Positions 32,156 through 41,417 of a DNA stretch of 64,000 nucleotides are shown one piece after another. The translations under genes and the position numbers were made by a program. The stretch covers positions 1-64,000 of the forward strand of contig CAJUMJ010000019.1 in NCBI GenBank assembly GCA_910587095.1, read 5' to 3'. How positions within the stretch are numbered: position 1 is the stretch's first letter; each line of letters begins with the position of its first letter. The DNA is from an uncultured Lachnospiraceae bacterium (GTDB lineage Bacteria; Bacillota; Clostridia; Lachnospirales; Lachnospiraceae). Under the pieces are notes generated by a model. That model searched no databases. It was not told the origin of the DNA and was given only the letters and a program-made list of their open reading frames with translations.

Positions 32156-32769
32156 GAAAACAGCGATTCGCCCCCGCCGTCCGGAAGCCGTTCCGGGTGC
32201 CATTGCACCGCGAGTATGGGGAGAGAAGCATGATGTAACCCCTCGATCACGTTGTCCCCGGCGCGACAGACTGCGATAAGCCCATTGCCTATGCGGTTTA
32301 TGGCCTGGTGATGGGCGGAGTTTACCTTGACGCTGGTTCCGTAGAGCTGATAAAAGAAATCACGGCGGCCCAGATCGCAGTGAAAGACATAGTGAAACTG
32401 GTCACGTCCGACCCACTTGTGGGTTTCGGCGGTGTCGATATGCTGTGTAATGTCGCCGCCGAAGTGGACGTTGATGAGTTGCAGCCCTTTGCAGATGCCG
32501 AGCACGGGCTTTTTTTGTGCCGAAAAACGGGCGAGGATATCAAGCTGCAGGATGTCAAGCTCCGTGTCAATGTGGTGGGAGCCGTGGTCGGCCTGGCCGA
32601 AAAAGGCGGGCGTGATATCGCCGCCGCCCGGGAGAAGAAGGTGGGTGGCTTTGTCGGCCTGATCGGGCGTCAGACTGACAAAACAGGGGACACCCAGCCT
32701 TTTCAGTGCGTTTTCGTAATTTGTTGTGTCTTTAGGGCGGCCGGCGATGAGTATGGAGAGATCGGGCAT
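32134..32769 (-). CDS. Gamma-glutamyl-GABA hydrolase-like class I glutamine amidotransferase
   Basis: A 211-residue class I GATase-fold hydrolase of the PuuD family. The catalytic Cys is in LGICKGLQLIN and the His in VQWHPERL; LLPGGGDITPAFFG supplies the oxyanion area. Family members split gamma-glutamyl amides such as gamma-glutamyl-GABA in putrescine catabolism. No polyamine genes adjoin, so the substrate is uncertain. The ribosome site is AAGGA. The gene overlaps the DUF2974 gene tail to tail. Confidence 0.85.
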   Translation of the reverse strand: MPDLSILIAGRPKDTTNYENALKRLGVPCFVSLTPDQADKATHLLLPGGGDITPAFFGQADHGSHHIDTELDILQLDILARFSAQKKPVLGICKGLQLINVHFGGDITQHIDTAETHKWVGRDQFHYVFHCDLGRRDFFYQLYGTSVKVNSAHHQAINRIGNGLIAVCRAGDNVIEGLHHASLPILAVQWHPERLPDGGGESLFSYFLSLG

Positions 32770-32855
32770 GACAGGTTCCTTCTTTAAGGGAGTTACTTTA
32801 GCTTATGCAAGGGGTGGGGATGGCGTTCGACCTTCGGCTCTTCACAAAATAATAG

Positions 32856-32884
32856 TTGCCCTATACAAAAAAATCCTTTATAAT
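32856..32884 (+). promoter_or_regulatory. Promoter of the GH43 gene
   Basis: TTGCCC at 32856-32861 and a perfect TATAAT at 32879-32884, spaced 17 bp, 71 bp before the GH43 start. Confidence 0.65.
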
Positions 32885-32954
32885 TTAGATATAACTAAAA
32901 TAATTTATAAAAATCAAAACAGATATGCACATACGATTTGAAACGGAGGAGAAG

Positions 32955-33899
32955 ATGAGCGGATTACTTTATAATAAACCATGGATTTTACAACGTGCCG
33001 ATCCCTATGTGTACCGGCATACGGACGGCACCTATTATTTTACGGCCTCCGTTCCGGCTTATGACGGGATCGTATTGCGCAGATCCCGCACCCTTGCTGG
33101 TCTTTCGGAGGCTTCGGAGACGGAGGTCTGGCACAAGCATGAGTCGGGGATTATGAGCTGTCATATATGGGCGCCGGAGCTTCACCATATCGACGGCGCA
33201 TGGTACATCTACTATGCCGGCGGCGATAAGGATGACGTATGGGCGATCAGACCTTACGTGCTCGAATGCAAGGATGCGGATCCCGTAACCGGTACGTGGA
33301 CGGAGAAGGGGAAAATGGGAAGGGCCGATGACGACGACTTTTCCTTTGAGGCTTTTTCGCTGGATGGCACCGTGTTTGAGAATAAGGGAAGATGGTATTA
33401 CATTTGGGCGGAGAAGGTGGGAGTCGGTAAACAGATTTCCAACCTTTACATAGGGGAGATGGAGACGCCTTACAAGTTAAAGACCGTGCAGGTGCTTTTG
33501 ACGACCCCGGATTATGACTGGGAGAGGGTCGGCTTTTGGGTGAATGAAGGCCCGGCCATTCTGAAGCGAAACGGCAAAATCTTTATGACATACTCCGCCT
33601 CGGAGACGGGTGTGGATTACTGCATGGGTATGCTGACGGCGGATGAGCATTCGGATCTGTTAGATCCTCTGTCCTGGAGAAAGGATAGGTATCCCGTTCT
33701 GCAGTCGGACGCGTCCCATGAGGTTTACGGGCCCGGGCACAACAGCTTTACCGTGGACGAGGAGGGCAACGACATTATGGTGTACCATGCCAGGACGGAG
33801 ACACAGATCGTAGGGGATCCCCTCTACAATCCGAACCGCCATGCGATGTTGATGAAATTCGGCTGGGATAACGGCAGACCGGTGTTTCGGTTTAGATAA
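32955..33899 (+). CDS. GH43-family glycosidase (arabinofuranosidase-like)
   Basis: A 314-residue intracellular five-bladed beta-propeller enzyme. Catalytic candidates are Asp16 in QRADPYVY (base), the Asp in FSLDGTVFE (pKa modulator) and the Glu in VNEGPAIL (acid). GPGHNSFTVDEEGNDIMVYH is a further GH43 hallmark. No signal peptide, so it acts on imported oligosaccharides. GH43 covers alpha-L-arabinofuranosidases and beta-xylosidases, and the sequence does not decide between them. GGAGG precedes ATG 32955. It is a single-gene unit with its own promoter and terminator. Confidence 0.88.
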   Translation: MSGLLYNKPWILQRADPYVYRHTDGTYYFTASVPAYDGIVLRRSRTLAGLSEASETEVWHKHESGIMSCHIWAPELHHIDGAWYIYYAGGDKDDVWAIRPYVLECKDADPVTGTWTEKGKMGRADDDDFSFEAFSLDGTVFENKGRWYYIWAEKVGVGKQISNLYIGEMETPYKLKTVQVLLTTPDYDWERVGFWVNEGPAILKRNGKIFMTYSASETGVDYCMGMLTADEHSDLLDPLSWRKDRYPVLQSDASHEVYGPGHNSFTVDEEGNDIMVYHARTETQIVGDPLYNPNRHAMLMKFGWDNGRPVFRFR

Positions 33900-33908
33900 G
33901 AAAGATTA

Positions 33909-33935
33909 AAAACTCTCCCAATACAGGAGAGTTTT
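33909..33935. terminator. Bidirectional terminator between GH43 and alcohol dehydrogenase
   Basis: AAAACTCTCC at 33909-33918 pairs perfectly with GGAGAGTTTT at 33926-33935; T-rich on one side and A-rich on the other, so it can serve both convergent genes. Confidence 0.88.
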
Positions 33936-33947
33936 AATATTATCCGC

Positions 33948-35129
33948 TTATCTGGCGGCCTGGTAGATGTTGATGAAATCTTCTCTGCCCAGTTTTTTGG
34001 CGGAACCGATTTCACCGTAGGCGGACGAAATACTTTCTGCCATCTGCCCGATTTCTTCATCCGTCGGGAAGATGCCGAGTTCGGAGAGAGTGACCGGCAT
34101 ACCGATGCGGCAAAAAAAGTTCTCCGTCGCGACGATCCCTGCCAGTGCCGTTTCATCGTCGTCGCAGCCTGCCGGGATGTCCATCACGTTTTTTGCATAG
34201 CGCACGAAGCGGGGAAGGCAGTCCTTGTACACGTATCTGGCCCAGCTTCCAAAGACGGCGGAAAGTCCCGCGCCGTGGGTCACGTCAAACATGCCGCCAA
34301 GCTCGTGTTCCAGCTTGTGGGAGACGAAGTCGTCCCCGGTGTTGCCGCAGCCTGTCAGGCCGTTGTGGGAGAGGCTTCCGGCCCACATCACCTCGGATCT
34401 TGCGTCATAGTCGTCGGGATTTTCATGGAGAATGAGCGCGTTTTTCATGACGGTTCTTAAAAGTCCTTCCGCGATGGCGTCGGTCAGCTCCATTTTTCCG
34501 CCGTTTGTAAAATAGCGTTCCATCGTGTGCATCATGATATCCGTGCATCCTGCCTGTGTCTGGTAGTCTGGCAGGGTTTTTGTGAGCTCGGGATTCATGA
34601 GCGCAAATTTCGGACGGCTCAAATTGCTGCCGCAGGAACGTTTTTCCCCGGTCTTTTTGTTGGTGATGACACAGGACTTGGAAGTTTCGCTTCCTGATGC
34701 CGCGATGGTGACGATACAGCCAAGCGGCAGGCAGGATGCCGGCTGTCTGGTGCGCTCAAACAGCTCCCACACATCAAACTCCGGTTCCGCCAGGCCGTAG
34801 CCGACGGCTTTTGCGGTATCGATGACGCTTCCGCCGCCTATGGCGAGAATAAAGTCGGTTCCGGTCGCAAGGCCCAGGCGGATGCCCTCATACACCTTTT
34901 CCAGATGGGGATTTGGAACAACGCCGCCCAGCTCTGAGAATCCGATATCCTCCGCGTCAAGAGCGTTCTTTACGAGATCCAGCAGGCCGGAGCGCACGGC
35001 GCTTTTTCCGCCGTATACAATCAGAACGTGGGAAGCGTCATATTCTTTTACGAGCTTTCCTACTTTTTTTTCGGCTTCTTTTCCGAAGACGACCCGGGTG
35101 GGACAATAAAAATCGAAGTTGCCTGTCAT
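33948..35129 (-). CDS. Iron-containing alcohol dehydrogenase (butanol dehydrogenase type)
   Basis: A 393-residue group III alcohol dehydrogenase that reduces aldehydes with NAD(P)H. Cofactor segment AIGGGSVIDTAKAVGYG; metal ligands expected in GCTDIMMHTMERYF (Asp, His), HKLEHELGG (His) and FDVTHGAGLS (His). It resembles BdhA/BdhB and YqhD-like enzymes. It is last in the FIST-MCP operon, 18 nt after the MCP gene, an unusual pairing of metabolism with signalling. A terminator follows its stop. Confidence 0.92.
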   Translation of the reverse strand: MTGNFDFYCPTRVVFGKEAEKKVGKLVKEYDASHVLIVYGGKSAVRSGLLDLVKNALDAEDIGFSELGGVVPNPHLEKVYEGIRLGLATGTDFILAIGGGSVIDTAKAVGYGLAEPEFDVWELFERTRQPASCLPLGCIVTIAASGSETSKSCVITNKKTGEKRSCGSNLSRPKFALMNPELTKTLPDYQTQAGCTDIMMHTMERYFTNGGKMELTDAIAEGLLRTVMKNALILHENPDDYDARSEVMWAGSLSHNGLTGCGNTGDDFVSHKLEHELGGMFDVTHGAGLSAVFGSWARYVYKDCLPRFVRYAKNVMDIPAGCDDDETALAGIVATENFFCRIGMPVTLSELGIFPTDEEIGQMAESISSAYGEIGSAKKLGREDFINIYQAAR

Positions 35130-35147
35130 AGAGCGCTCCTTTCGGGA

Positions 35148-36071
35148 TCATCCGGCATTGTAATCGTCGATGATGGGAGGAATCTGCGCCATCATATTGT
35201 CGATATCCTCGTACATGGCGCTTTTGGTGGTTCCCATATTGCTTACCCGGTTGATATGCCGCAGAACCGTCTCATATTGCTTTTTCATCTTGTCGAAAAA
35301 GTTGTTGAGCGTCTGAAGCTTGTTTTTCGAGTCGCAAATTACCTGGGAGATCTCCGTCTGCACGGATTCTGCCCCGTCTGCGGCCTGCGTGATCTGATCG
35401 AACATCGTATAGGTTTCGTCCACTTTTGTGAGACTGTTTTCCAACGCCTCATGGGAGGTGTGGATGCTCGTGTTGAGTTTGTCGGTTCCCGCCTCCACGT
35501 CGCCGATACTGGAATCCACCATCGCAACAAGGTTTTTGATTTCCTCGGACAGACTTTTGATTTCACCTGCCACGGTCGCGAAGCCTTTTCCCTGTTCCCC
35601 TGCTCTGGCGGCCTCGATGGAAGCGTTGAGGGAGAGGATGTTTGTCTGATCCGCTATGGACACAATCTTAACCATACATTTACGGATCTCGTTCAGGGAA
35701 AGCTGGAAGGTGTCGAAAGTTTTCTGCATTTCTTCAAAATAGCTCGCGACGAGAAGGGAACTGTTTTTCAGATTCTCCACTTCACCCTGCACATGATCCA
35801 CGGATTCAAAAATATTGTCCTTCACGGACGCAAACTGGCCGGACACCGTATTGATGCTTGAGAATGTCTCCTCAAAGTCCATGAGGGAGCCTTTTAACTC
35901 CTCCGAGTCTTTCAGTACGCCGCCGAAGGACTTGCGGACCATGTTCAGTTCGTGCAGGGAATCCACTTCTTTTTGTATCAGCGTATTGCGGTATTCCTGC
36001 AGGCTTTCCACTACATATACGATCGGATCCAGCGTCTTTTCCTCCCGCTGGGATTTTTTGCGAAATATCAT
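35148..36071 (-). CDS. Soluble methyl-accepting chemotaxis-type signalling protein
   Basis: A 307-residue protein that is almost entirely the MCP coiled-coil hairpin. The highly conserved tip is present: SIADQTNILSLNASIEAARA followed by GEQGKGFATVAGEIKSLSEE. No transmembrane helix or ligand domain is present, so it is cytosolic and must get input from a partner. The FIST sensor gene 15 nt upstream is the obvious candidate. No che genes are in the window, so whether it feeds chemotaxis or another pathway is open. Confidence 0.9.
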   Translation of the reverse strand: MIFRKKSQREEKTLDPIVYVVESLQEYRNTLIQKEVDSLHELNMVRKSFGGVLKDSEELKGSLMDFEETFSSINTVSGQFASVKDNIFESVDHVQGEVENLKNSSLLVASYFEEMQKTFDTFQLSLNEIRKCMVKIVSIADQTNILSLNASIEAARAGEQGKGFATVAGEIKSLSEEIKNLVAMVDSSIGDVEAGTDKLNTSIHTSHEALENSLTKVDETYTMFDQITQAADGAESVQTEISQVICDSKNKLQTLNNFFDKMKKQYETVLRHINRVSNMGTTKSAMYEDIDNMMAQIPPIIDDYNAG

Positions 36072-36086
36072 TATGTTGTTCCCCCT

Positions 36087-37142
36087 TTACTCAAACACGA
36101 CGCAGGTCATGGATTGGTTGACAAAGCGGTTATTGTAGTGTTCCCCGTAGCCGACAAGACCGGCGTGGCTTCCAAGCGCGCTCATTTCCATCAGATATTC
36201 TTTCATGTAATTGTTGTCGGTAAAGAGCAGATAACGGAACAGGCAGTTTACGGAAAATACGGCCGAAATCCGGGGAAACTCACTCTTTATGGTGCGGATG
36301 GTATCCCTGACGGTTTGTCTGAAATCCCCGAGCTCCAGAAGGATCAGCACGTCGGAGTCGTTTACCTGGCGGAAGCATGTCAGGGCGTTCCCGCTGACCT
36401 CCTTGATGGAGATAATGCAGGTGTCGTTGCCGTTGATTTTACCGAAAGGGTTTTTGAAAGTCTGCGTGGAAATCTGTTCTTCCGTCACATGAAGGATTTC
36501 CTGATAAACCTGTTTCGCGGATCTGCCGTTCAACTGTCCGAGACGGTAGTTGGCCTTGTCCGTCCCCGACGCGACAAAGCGGTAATTACCAAGCTGGTGA
36601 TAAATGTTTTCTTTGTAGGTTTTTACTTTTCCGTTTAGGTTTTTGACCAGCGCGTAAGCTACCGCATCCTGGTAAACTCTTCCATTCGCGGAGACTTTCC
36701 CCCCGTCGCCTGTGCCCCCGACAAGCGAAATGTGGTTCTTGTTAAGCGCACTGTAAATGGTTGTCAGCACACAGGCGTCGTTTCCGGAACAGAAATCGAT
36801 ACAGACGGTATTGCTGCCGGAACTTTTAATGGTATGTATATCATGCTGCAGTCTGCCGATGTATTTCACGGGCATGACGGATACCTCTTCGAGCACATTG
36901 GCGACGGCGTTTACGCCGTCGTAGTAGGCAATGATCCCAACCCCTTTCTCGACGATCCTGGTGTCATAGCTCATCCCGATGCAGCCGATACTTGGGATGT
37001 TGGGAAAAAGGGATTCCAATTCCTTTACGTGCGCTTCAAACTGATTTGTGTTTGACAAAAGCATAATCAACTGAGGATTTCTCAGTCCTTGAACGGCCTC
37101 TTTCAGATTGCCGTTTTGACTCATGCCGAAAAACTGTTTCAA
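36087..37142 (-). CDS. FIST-domain sensory protein
   Basis: A 351-residue protein with FIST N (residues ~20-190; SIGCIGMSYDTRIVEKGVGI, LVGGTGDGGKV) and FIST C (~210-345; ALTCFRQVNDSDVLILLELG, AVFSVNCLFRYLLF). FIST domains are proposed small-ligand, perhaps amino-acid, sensors usually fused to signalling outputs. Here no output domain is fused; a separate MCP follows in the operon. Start ATG 37142 is kept although its GAGGA site is ten bases away; ATG 37124 is an alternative. Confidence 0.87.
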   Translation of the reverse strand: MKQFFGMSQNGNLKEAVQGLRNPQLIMLLSNTNQFEAHVKELESLFPNIPSIGCIGMSYDTRIVEKGVGIIAYYDGVNAVANVLEEVSVMPVKYIGRLQHDIHTIKSSGSNTVCIDFCSGNDACVLTTIYSALNKNHISLVGGTGDGGKVSANGRVYQDAVAYALVKNLNGKVKTYKENIYHQLGNYRFVASGTDKANYRLGQLNGRSAKQVYQEILHVTEEQISTQTFKNPFGKINGNDTCIISIKEVSGNALTCFRQVNDSDVLILLELGDFRQTVRDTIRTIKSEFPRISAVFSVNCLFRYLLFTDNNYMKEYLMEMSALGSHAGLVGYGEHYNNRFVNQSMTCVVFE

Positions 37143-37193
37143 AATACTGTCCTCGCTTCCTTGTTAGTTTTGTCCTTTTGGTCATATAATAAA

Positions 37194-37223
37194 ATTATAC
37201 TTTATGATAAAATGTCAAGTCAA
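37194..37223 (-). promoter_or_regulatory. Promoter of the FIST-MCP-adh operon
   Basis: On the minus strand TTGACT (37223-37218) and TATAAT (37199-37194) are 18 bp apart, 52 bp before the FIST start. Confidence 0.7.
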
Positions 37224-37233
37224 TGGGTATTCC

Positions 37234-38085
37234 TCAAATGTTTCTTTTATTTTCATAACGCCATTGCCTCGGCGAAATACCGTATACGTTTTTAAAAGCT
37301 CTGGAAAAATGAAGCTGGTTCGGATAGCCGACCGCGTTTCCGATATCGGCCACGGAAAGTTCGGTCAGCTTTAAAAGTTCCGCGGCCTTGGTCATGCGGT
37401 AGGAGATCAGAAACGCCTGGGGTGATTTCCCCGTATTTTCGTGAAAGATTTTTCCGAAATAGCTCCGGTTTAAGCCGCAGGAGGCGGCGATATCCTCCAC
37501 CGATATGTCGTTTTGGAAATTCTGTTCGATAAAGGAGAAAGCTTCCTTTATATAAAAGTCGCGAAGCCGGTTTCCCTGTCCGATCTGCGTGGAGGTGGAG
37601 GCGCGGACAAAGCTGTCCATGAACAGATAAAGATGTCCGATCAGGTGAAAGGGGGAAGCTTCCTTGTGGTTCACGATATACAGCATTTCTTCTTTCATCG
37701 TCTCCGCGATATCTTTATAGCGCGCTTTATAGACCGGCTGGTCGGGAGTCAGACCGGTCATGCTCACCGTCTCTCTTGCGCGAAGCCCGTCAAATTCGAT
37801 CCACGTATATTCCCATGGAATGTCATAATCGGCAATGTACATGCATACTTGATTAGGGAAGAGCATAAAGCCTTGCCCGCTTTTGATCTGGTAGCGGACG
37901 GATTCTCCGTGGGAATTGTCGGCAAACAGGGTGCCGGTGCCGGAGAGACAGTAGTGGAAGAGATAGTGGTTCCTGGCAGCCGGCCCGAAGGAGTGGGAAG
38001 GCGCGCACTGCTCCCAACCAAACTGGTAAAGCCCAAGATCCACAAAATTTTCGCTCGGAAAAACCGAGAAGATGACTTCGCTCAT
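37234..38085 (-). CDS. AraC-family regulator of the alpha-galactoside locus
   Basis: A 283-residue regulator with an N-terminal cupin-type sugar-sensing domain and a C-terminal pair of AraC helix-turn-helices (SVEDIAASCGLNRSYFGKIF; AVGYPNQLHFSRAFKNVYGI, SPRQWR). It resembles MsmR/RafR-type activators of alpha-galactoside genes. ATG 38085 has GGAGG six bases upstream, and that site lies in the tail of structured repeat copy B. It is divergent from the binding-protein gene, which fits control of the transporter and alpha-galactosidase. Confidence 0.88.
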   Translation of the reverse strand: MSEVIFSVFPSENFVDLGLYQFGWEQCAPSHSFGPAARNHYLFHYCLSGTGTLFADNSHGESVRYQIKSGQGFMLFPNQVCMYIADYDIPWEYTWIEFDGLRARETVSMTGLTPDQPVYKARYKDIAETMKEEMLYIVNHKEASPFHLIGHLYLFMDSFVRASTSTQIGQGNRLRDFYIKEAFSFIEQNFQNDISVEDIAASCGLNRSYFGKIFHENTGKSPQAFLISYRMTKAAELLKLTELSVADIGNAVGYPNQLHFSRAFKNVYGISPRQWRYENKRNI

Positions 38086-38100
38086 AAAGAACCTCCGTGT

Positions 38101-38227
38101 CATGATTCAGGTTTGCGGAATTTCAAAATTTGCGGAGAATGCCGCTTTTCAGGCATTCTCCCGTGTGAGACGCTTCTTGGCGTCCCGTCCTATGGCGGGA
38201 CGTCATTAGAAACTCTTCTCACACTAG
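38101..38227 (-). repeat. Structured intergenic repeat, copy B (reverse)
   Basis: Read on the minus strand: GTGTGAGA (38224-38217) closes with TCTCACAC (38170-38163); the inner CGTCCCG/CGGGACG hairpin lies at 38202-38181; GAGAATGCC (38160-38152) pairs with GGCATTCTC (38143-38135). A decayed GATTCC-type tail follows at 38130-38101. The outer stem differs in sequence from copies A, C and D but still pairs. Confidence 0.78.
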
Positions 38228-38401
38228 TATATAGCAAAATGCGTGGTCACTTCAACATATGCGAAAAAAACTCGCATAAAGGCATAAAATCTACAAAACA
38301 ACGATATTTTTGACGGCATAAAGGTATGTTACAATGAATTAAACGAATCAACTTAGATCTGCTTTTGACGCGTTATATTCCAAAAAGGAAGGAGAAGGGA
38401 A

Positions 38402-39673
38402 ATGAAGAGAAAGGGATTAAGGAGTCTGGCGTTGACAGTATGCCTTGCAGCGTTAGCGCCGTCCGTTCAGGGTTGTGGCGATGCCTCGAACGGAAAGATT
38501 GAAGTTGAGATTGTGCAGTATAAGCCGGAGGCGGCGAACTATTTCAAGACGGTGGAGGAGGCTTTCAATGCCTCTCATGACAATATCCACCTGACGATCA
38601 GTTCGCCAAACGATGCGATGGCGATTCTGAAAACCAGGTTTATCAGGGAGGACTACCCTGATATCATAGGAATCGGCGGCGACATCAATTATTCTTACTT
38701 TGTAGACGCGAATATCCTGGCGGATATATCGGGCTATGAGGGAATCAATGACATCAATGAAGGGTATCTGGACATCGCTGAGGCGCTGGAGCTTGTTCCT
38801 GTGGACGGCACTTACATACTGCCTTATGCGGCAAACGCGGCAGGCGTTCTCTACAACAGGGAAATGTTTGAGGAGCACGGCTGGCAGATTCCGGAAACCT
38901 GGGATGAACTGACCGCATTGTGCGACGAGATCGCGGCAGAGGGCATTCTCCCGTTCTACTTCGGATTCAAGGACACATGGACCTGTCTGGCTCCGTGGAA
39001 CGCTATGGCGGTGGAGCTTGCGCCTGCGGACGCGACCAAGCAGGTGAACAAGGGGCTGACAAACTTTACAAAAGAATACGGGGAACTTTCCGAGAAGTAT
39101 CTGGCGCTTCTGCCTTACGGGCCGGATGATCCGTTCGCCTACAACTACAACGATGCCTGCACCGCTTTTGCGAGAGGGGAATCGGCTATGTATCCGATCG
39201 GAAGCTATGCGGCGCCGCAGATTTTGTCGGTGAACCCGGATCTGAAGATGGATTCCTTCGTGATGCCGGCAAGCGACGAGAAAGAGGGCAGGACGTTGAA
39301 CTCGGGTATCGACCTGGGATTCTGTGTAACGGCGGAATGCAAAAATAAGGAAGCAGCCTACGAGGTGCTGGACTTCCTCTATGCGGATGAGAATCTGCAA
39401 AAATACATTGACGCGCAGACTTCCGTTCCGTGCAAAAAGGGTGATTTCCAGTTATCCTCTCTGTTAGACGGCATGACAGAATTTATTGAGAGCGGCAATA
39501 TGACCGACTACCAGGATCACTACTATCCGTCGGAGATGTCGGTAGATGCACTCTTGCAGACATTCCTCATTGAACAGGACAAAGACGCATTTTTGAAAAA
39601 CTTTGATACCAACTGGCTGAGATATAACAGAGATATTATCCGCATGGTACAGGAATACGAAGCCGCGCATTGA
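38402..39673 (+). CDS. Sugar ABC transporter substrate-binding lipoprotein (alpha-galactoside locus)
   Basis: A 423-residue family 1 extracellular solute-binding protein. Signal peptide with lipobox ending SVQGC (Cys25 lipidated) anchors it outside the membrane. Family segments include YDNIHLTISSP-like N-terminal strands, ADISGYEGIND and ESAMYPIGSYAAPQI. It delivers sugar to the two permeases that follow; the GH36 enzyme downstream points to alpha-galactosides such as melibiose or raffinose. No ATPase gene is present, so a shared MsmK-type ATPase is presumed. GGAGAAGG precedes the ATG. Confidence 0.92.
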   Translation: MKRKGLRSLALTVCLAALAPSVQGCGDASNGKIEVEIVQYKPEAANYFKTVEEAFNASHDNIHLTISSPNDAMAILKTRFIREDYPDIIGIGGDINYSYFVDANILADISGYEGINDINEGYLDIAEALELVPVDGTYILPYAANAAGVLYNREMFEEHGWQIPETWDELTALCDEIAAEGILPFYFGFKDTWTCLAPWNAMAVELAPADATKQVNKGLTNFTKEYGELSEKYLALLPYGPDDPFAYNYNDACTAFARGESAMYPIGSYAAPQILSVNPDLKMDSFVMPASDEKEGRTLNSGIDLGFCVTAECKNKEAAYEVLDFLYADENLQKYIDAQTSVPCKKGDFQLSSLLDGMTEFIESGNMTDYQDHYYPSEMSVDALLQTFLIEQDKDAFLKNFDTNWLRYNRDIIRMVQEYEAAH

Positions 39674-39702
39674 CGCGCAGACTAGGAAAGGGGCAAAGAG
39701 TA

Positions 39703-40578
39703 ATGTCTAAACATGAAAATGAGAGAAAAAGAACGTTTTTATTGATTACGATTCCGATTCTGGCGCTGTTTATCTGCTTTAACACGATTCCTTTGATTCG
39801 CGGCGCCCTGTACAGCTTCACCAATTCCAGAGGCTTTGGAAGTCATGACTGGGTGGGGCTTCGCAACTATATCGATCTGTTTTCGGATGCGCGCGTGGGC
39901 AAGTCTTATCTGTTCACGATCAAGCTGGCGCTTGTGACGACGGTGGTGGTGAATGTCTTAAGCCTGATTCTTGCGCTTGGCTTAAACAGCAAAATCAGGG
40001 CAAAGGGATTTTTCCGCGGCGCCTATTTTTTGCCGAACATACTGGGTTCTCTTGTAGTAGGTTACATTTTTAACTATTTCTTTACCTATATTATTCCGGC
40101 GCTTGCGAATATGACTGGCGTTACGTCGCTTCAATCCAGTATTCTGTCAAGCCCTAATAAAGCGTGGATCGGCGTGATGATTGTCTGCGCGTGGCAGGCG
40201 ATCGCGATGAATACGATCATCTATATATCGGGATTACAGACGGTGCCCGAGGACGTCTATGAGGCGGGCGGCTTGGACGGCGCTACCGGCTGGAAGCAGT
40301 TTAAGCATTTGACATTCCCGTTAATTATTCCGTTCTTCTCCATCAACATGGTTTTGTGTGTGAAGAACTTCCTTATGGTGTTTGACCAGATCATCGCCCT
40401 GACAAAGGGTGGCCCGGCGCAGAGCACGGAGTCCATCTCCTACCTGATTTACAATAACGGTATGTCGGGCGGACAGTTCGGCTTCCAGAGCGCCAACGCG
40501 GTTGTATTCTTTATTGTGATTGTAGTGATCTCTGTTGCGCAGATGAAATTTTCCAGTTCAAAGGAGGAGCAGCTATGA
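39703..40578 (+). CDS. Sugar ABC transporter permease, MsmF/UgpA type
   Basis: A 291-residue inner-membrane permease with six helices. The ATPase-docking EAA motif reads EAGGLDGATGWKQFKHLTFP. Start ATG 39703 (MSKHENERKR) is chosen because it fits the family; the in-frame start at 39670 overlaps the binding-protein gene. It pairs with the next permease, whose ATG overlaps its stop. Confidence 0.92.
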   Translation: MSKHENERKRTFLLITIPILALFICFNTIPLIRGALYSFTNSRGFGSHDWVGLRNYIDLFSDARVGKSYLFTIKLALVTTVVVNVLSLILALGLNSKIRAKGFFRGAYFLPNILGSLVVGYIFNYFFTYIIPALANMTGVTSLQSSILSSPNKAWIGVMIVCAWQAIAMNTIIYISGLQTVPEDVYEAGGLDGATGWKQFKHLTFPLIIPFFSINMVLCVKNFLMVFDQIIALTKGGPAQSTESISYLIYNNGMSGGQFGFQSANAVVFFIVIVVISVAQMKFSSSKEEQL

Positions 40579-41417
40579 AGAAAACATCGACAGTCGGAAA
40601 ACCGAACAGAACCGTTATGGTGCTGCTTATTCTCGGTCTTTCCACGATTATCTTTCCGTTATACATGACTGTTGTGATCGCATTCAAACAGCCTTCGGAG
40701 ATGACCAACAGCATCAGCGGCATTTTGTCGCTGCCTAAAGTTTGGAGTTTGCAGAATTTCAGAGAAGCGATGGAGATAACGGATTTCTGGAATTCCCTCA
40801 AAAACAGTTTGTTGATTTCCGTGCTGACGGTGGGGCTTTCCATTCTGCTTCACTCGCTGATGGGATATACGCTGGGAAGAAATAAATCCAGCAAGTTTTA
40901 TAACTTTGTCTATCTCTTTATCGTGAGCGGTATGTTCGTACCCTTTGCGATCCTGATGATGCCTTTGGCAAAGCAGACGGCGGAGATGGGACTTGCAAAC
41001 TGGTTCGGCGTAATTCTTCTGTATGTGGTATTTTATATGCCGATGAACATTATGCTGTATTCAGGTTACCTTACCAATATTCCGTTGGCTTTGGAAGAGG
41101 CGGCGAGGGTAGACGGCGCTTCCACCTGGCTGACGTATTGGAAAATTATTTTTCCGATCATGAAACCGATGCATGCGACTGTTGCGGTTATCACTGCGCT
41201 GGCAGTATGGAATGATGTGATGACGCCATTGATCATCATGGCGGGTTCTTCCGAGAACACGCTTCCCCTTGCACAGTTGAACTTCCAGTCACAGTTTGGA
41301 ACCAACTATAATCTGGCGTTTGCATCTTACCTGCTGTCGCTGATTCCAATACTCGTTTTCTATTTGATCTGTCAGAAACAGATATTGAATGGTGTGGTAA
41401 ATGGGGCTGTAAAATAA
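40575..41417 (+). CDS. Sugar ABC transporter permease, MsmG/UgpE type
   Basis: A 280-residue six-helix permease with the EAA motif EEAARVDGASTWLTYWKIIF. Its ATG overlaps the stop of the first permease (ATGA) behind AAAGGAGG, so the two subunits are made in equal amounts. It completes a binding-protein-dependent importer lacking its own ATPase. Structured repeat copy C starts within a few bases of its stop. Confidence 0.92.
   Translation: MKKTSTVGKPNRTVMVLLILGLSTIIFPLYMTVVIAFKQPSEMTNSISGILSLPKVWSLQNFREAMEITDFWNSLKNSLLISVLTVGLSILLHSLMGYTLGRNKSSKFYNFVYLFIVSGMFVPFAILMMPLAKQTAEMGLANWFGVILLYVVFYMPMNIMLYSGYLTNIPLALEEAARVDGASTWLTYWKIIFPIMKPMHATVAVITALAVWNDVMTPLIIMAGSSENTLPLAQLNFQSQFGTNYNLAFASYLLSLIPILVFYLICQKQILNGVVNGAVK

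Noticed and set aside
34145..35861. Plus-strand frames across the alcohol dehydrogenase and MCP genes
   Set aside because: They lie wholly over conserved minus-strand genes and show no domain.
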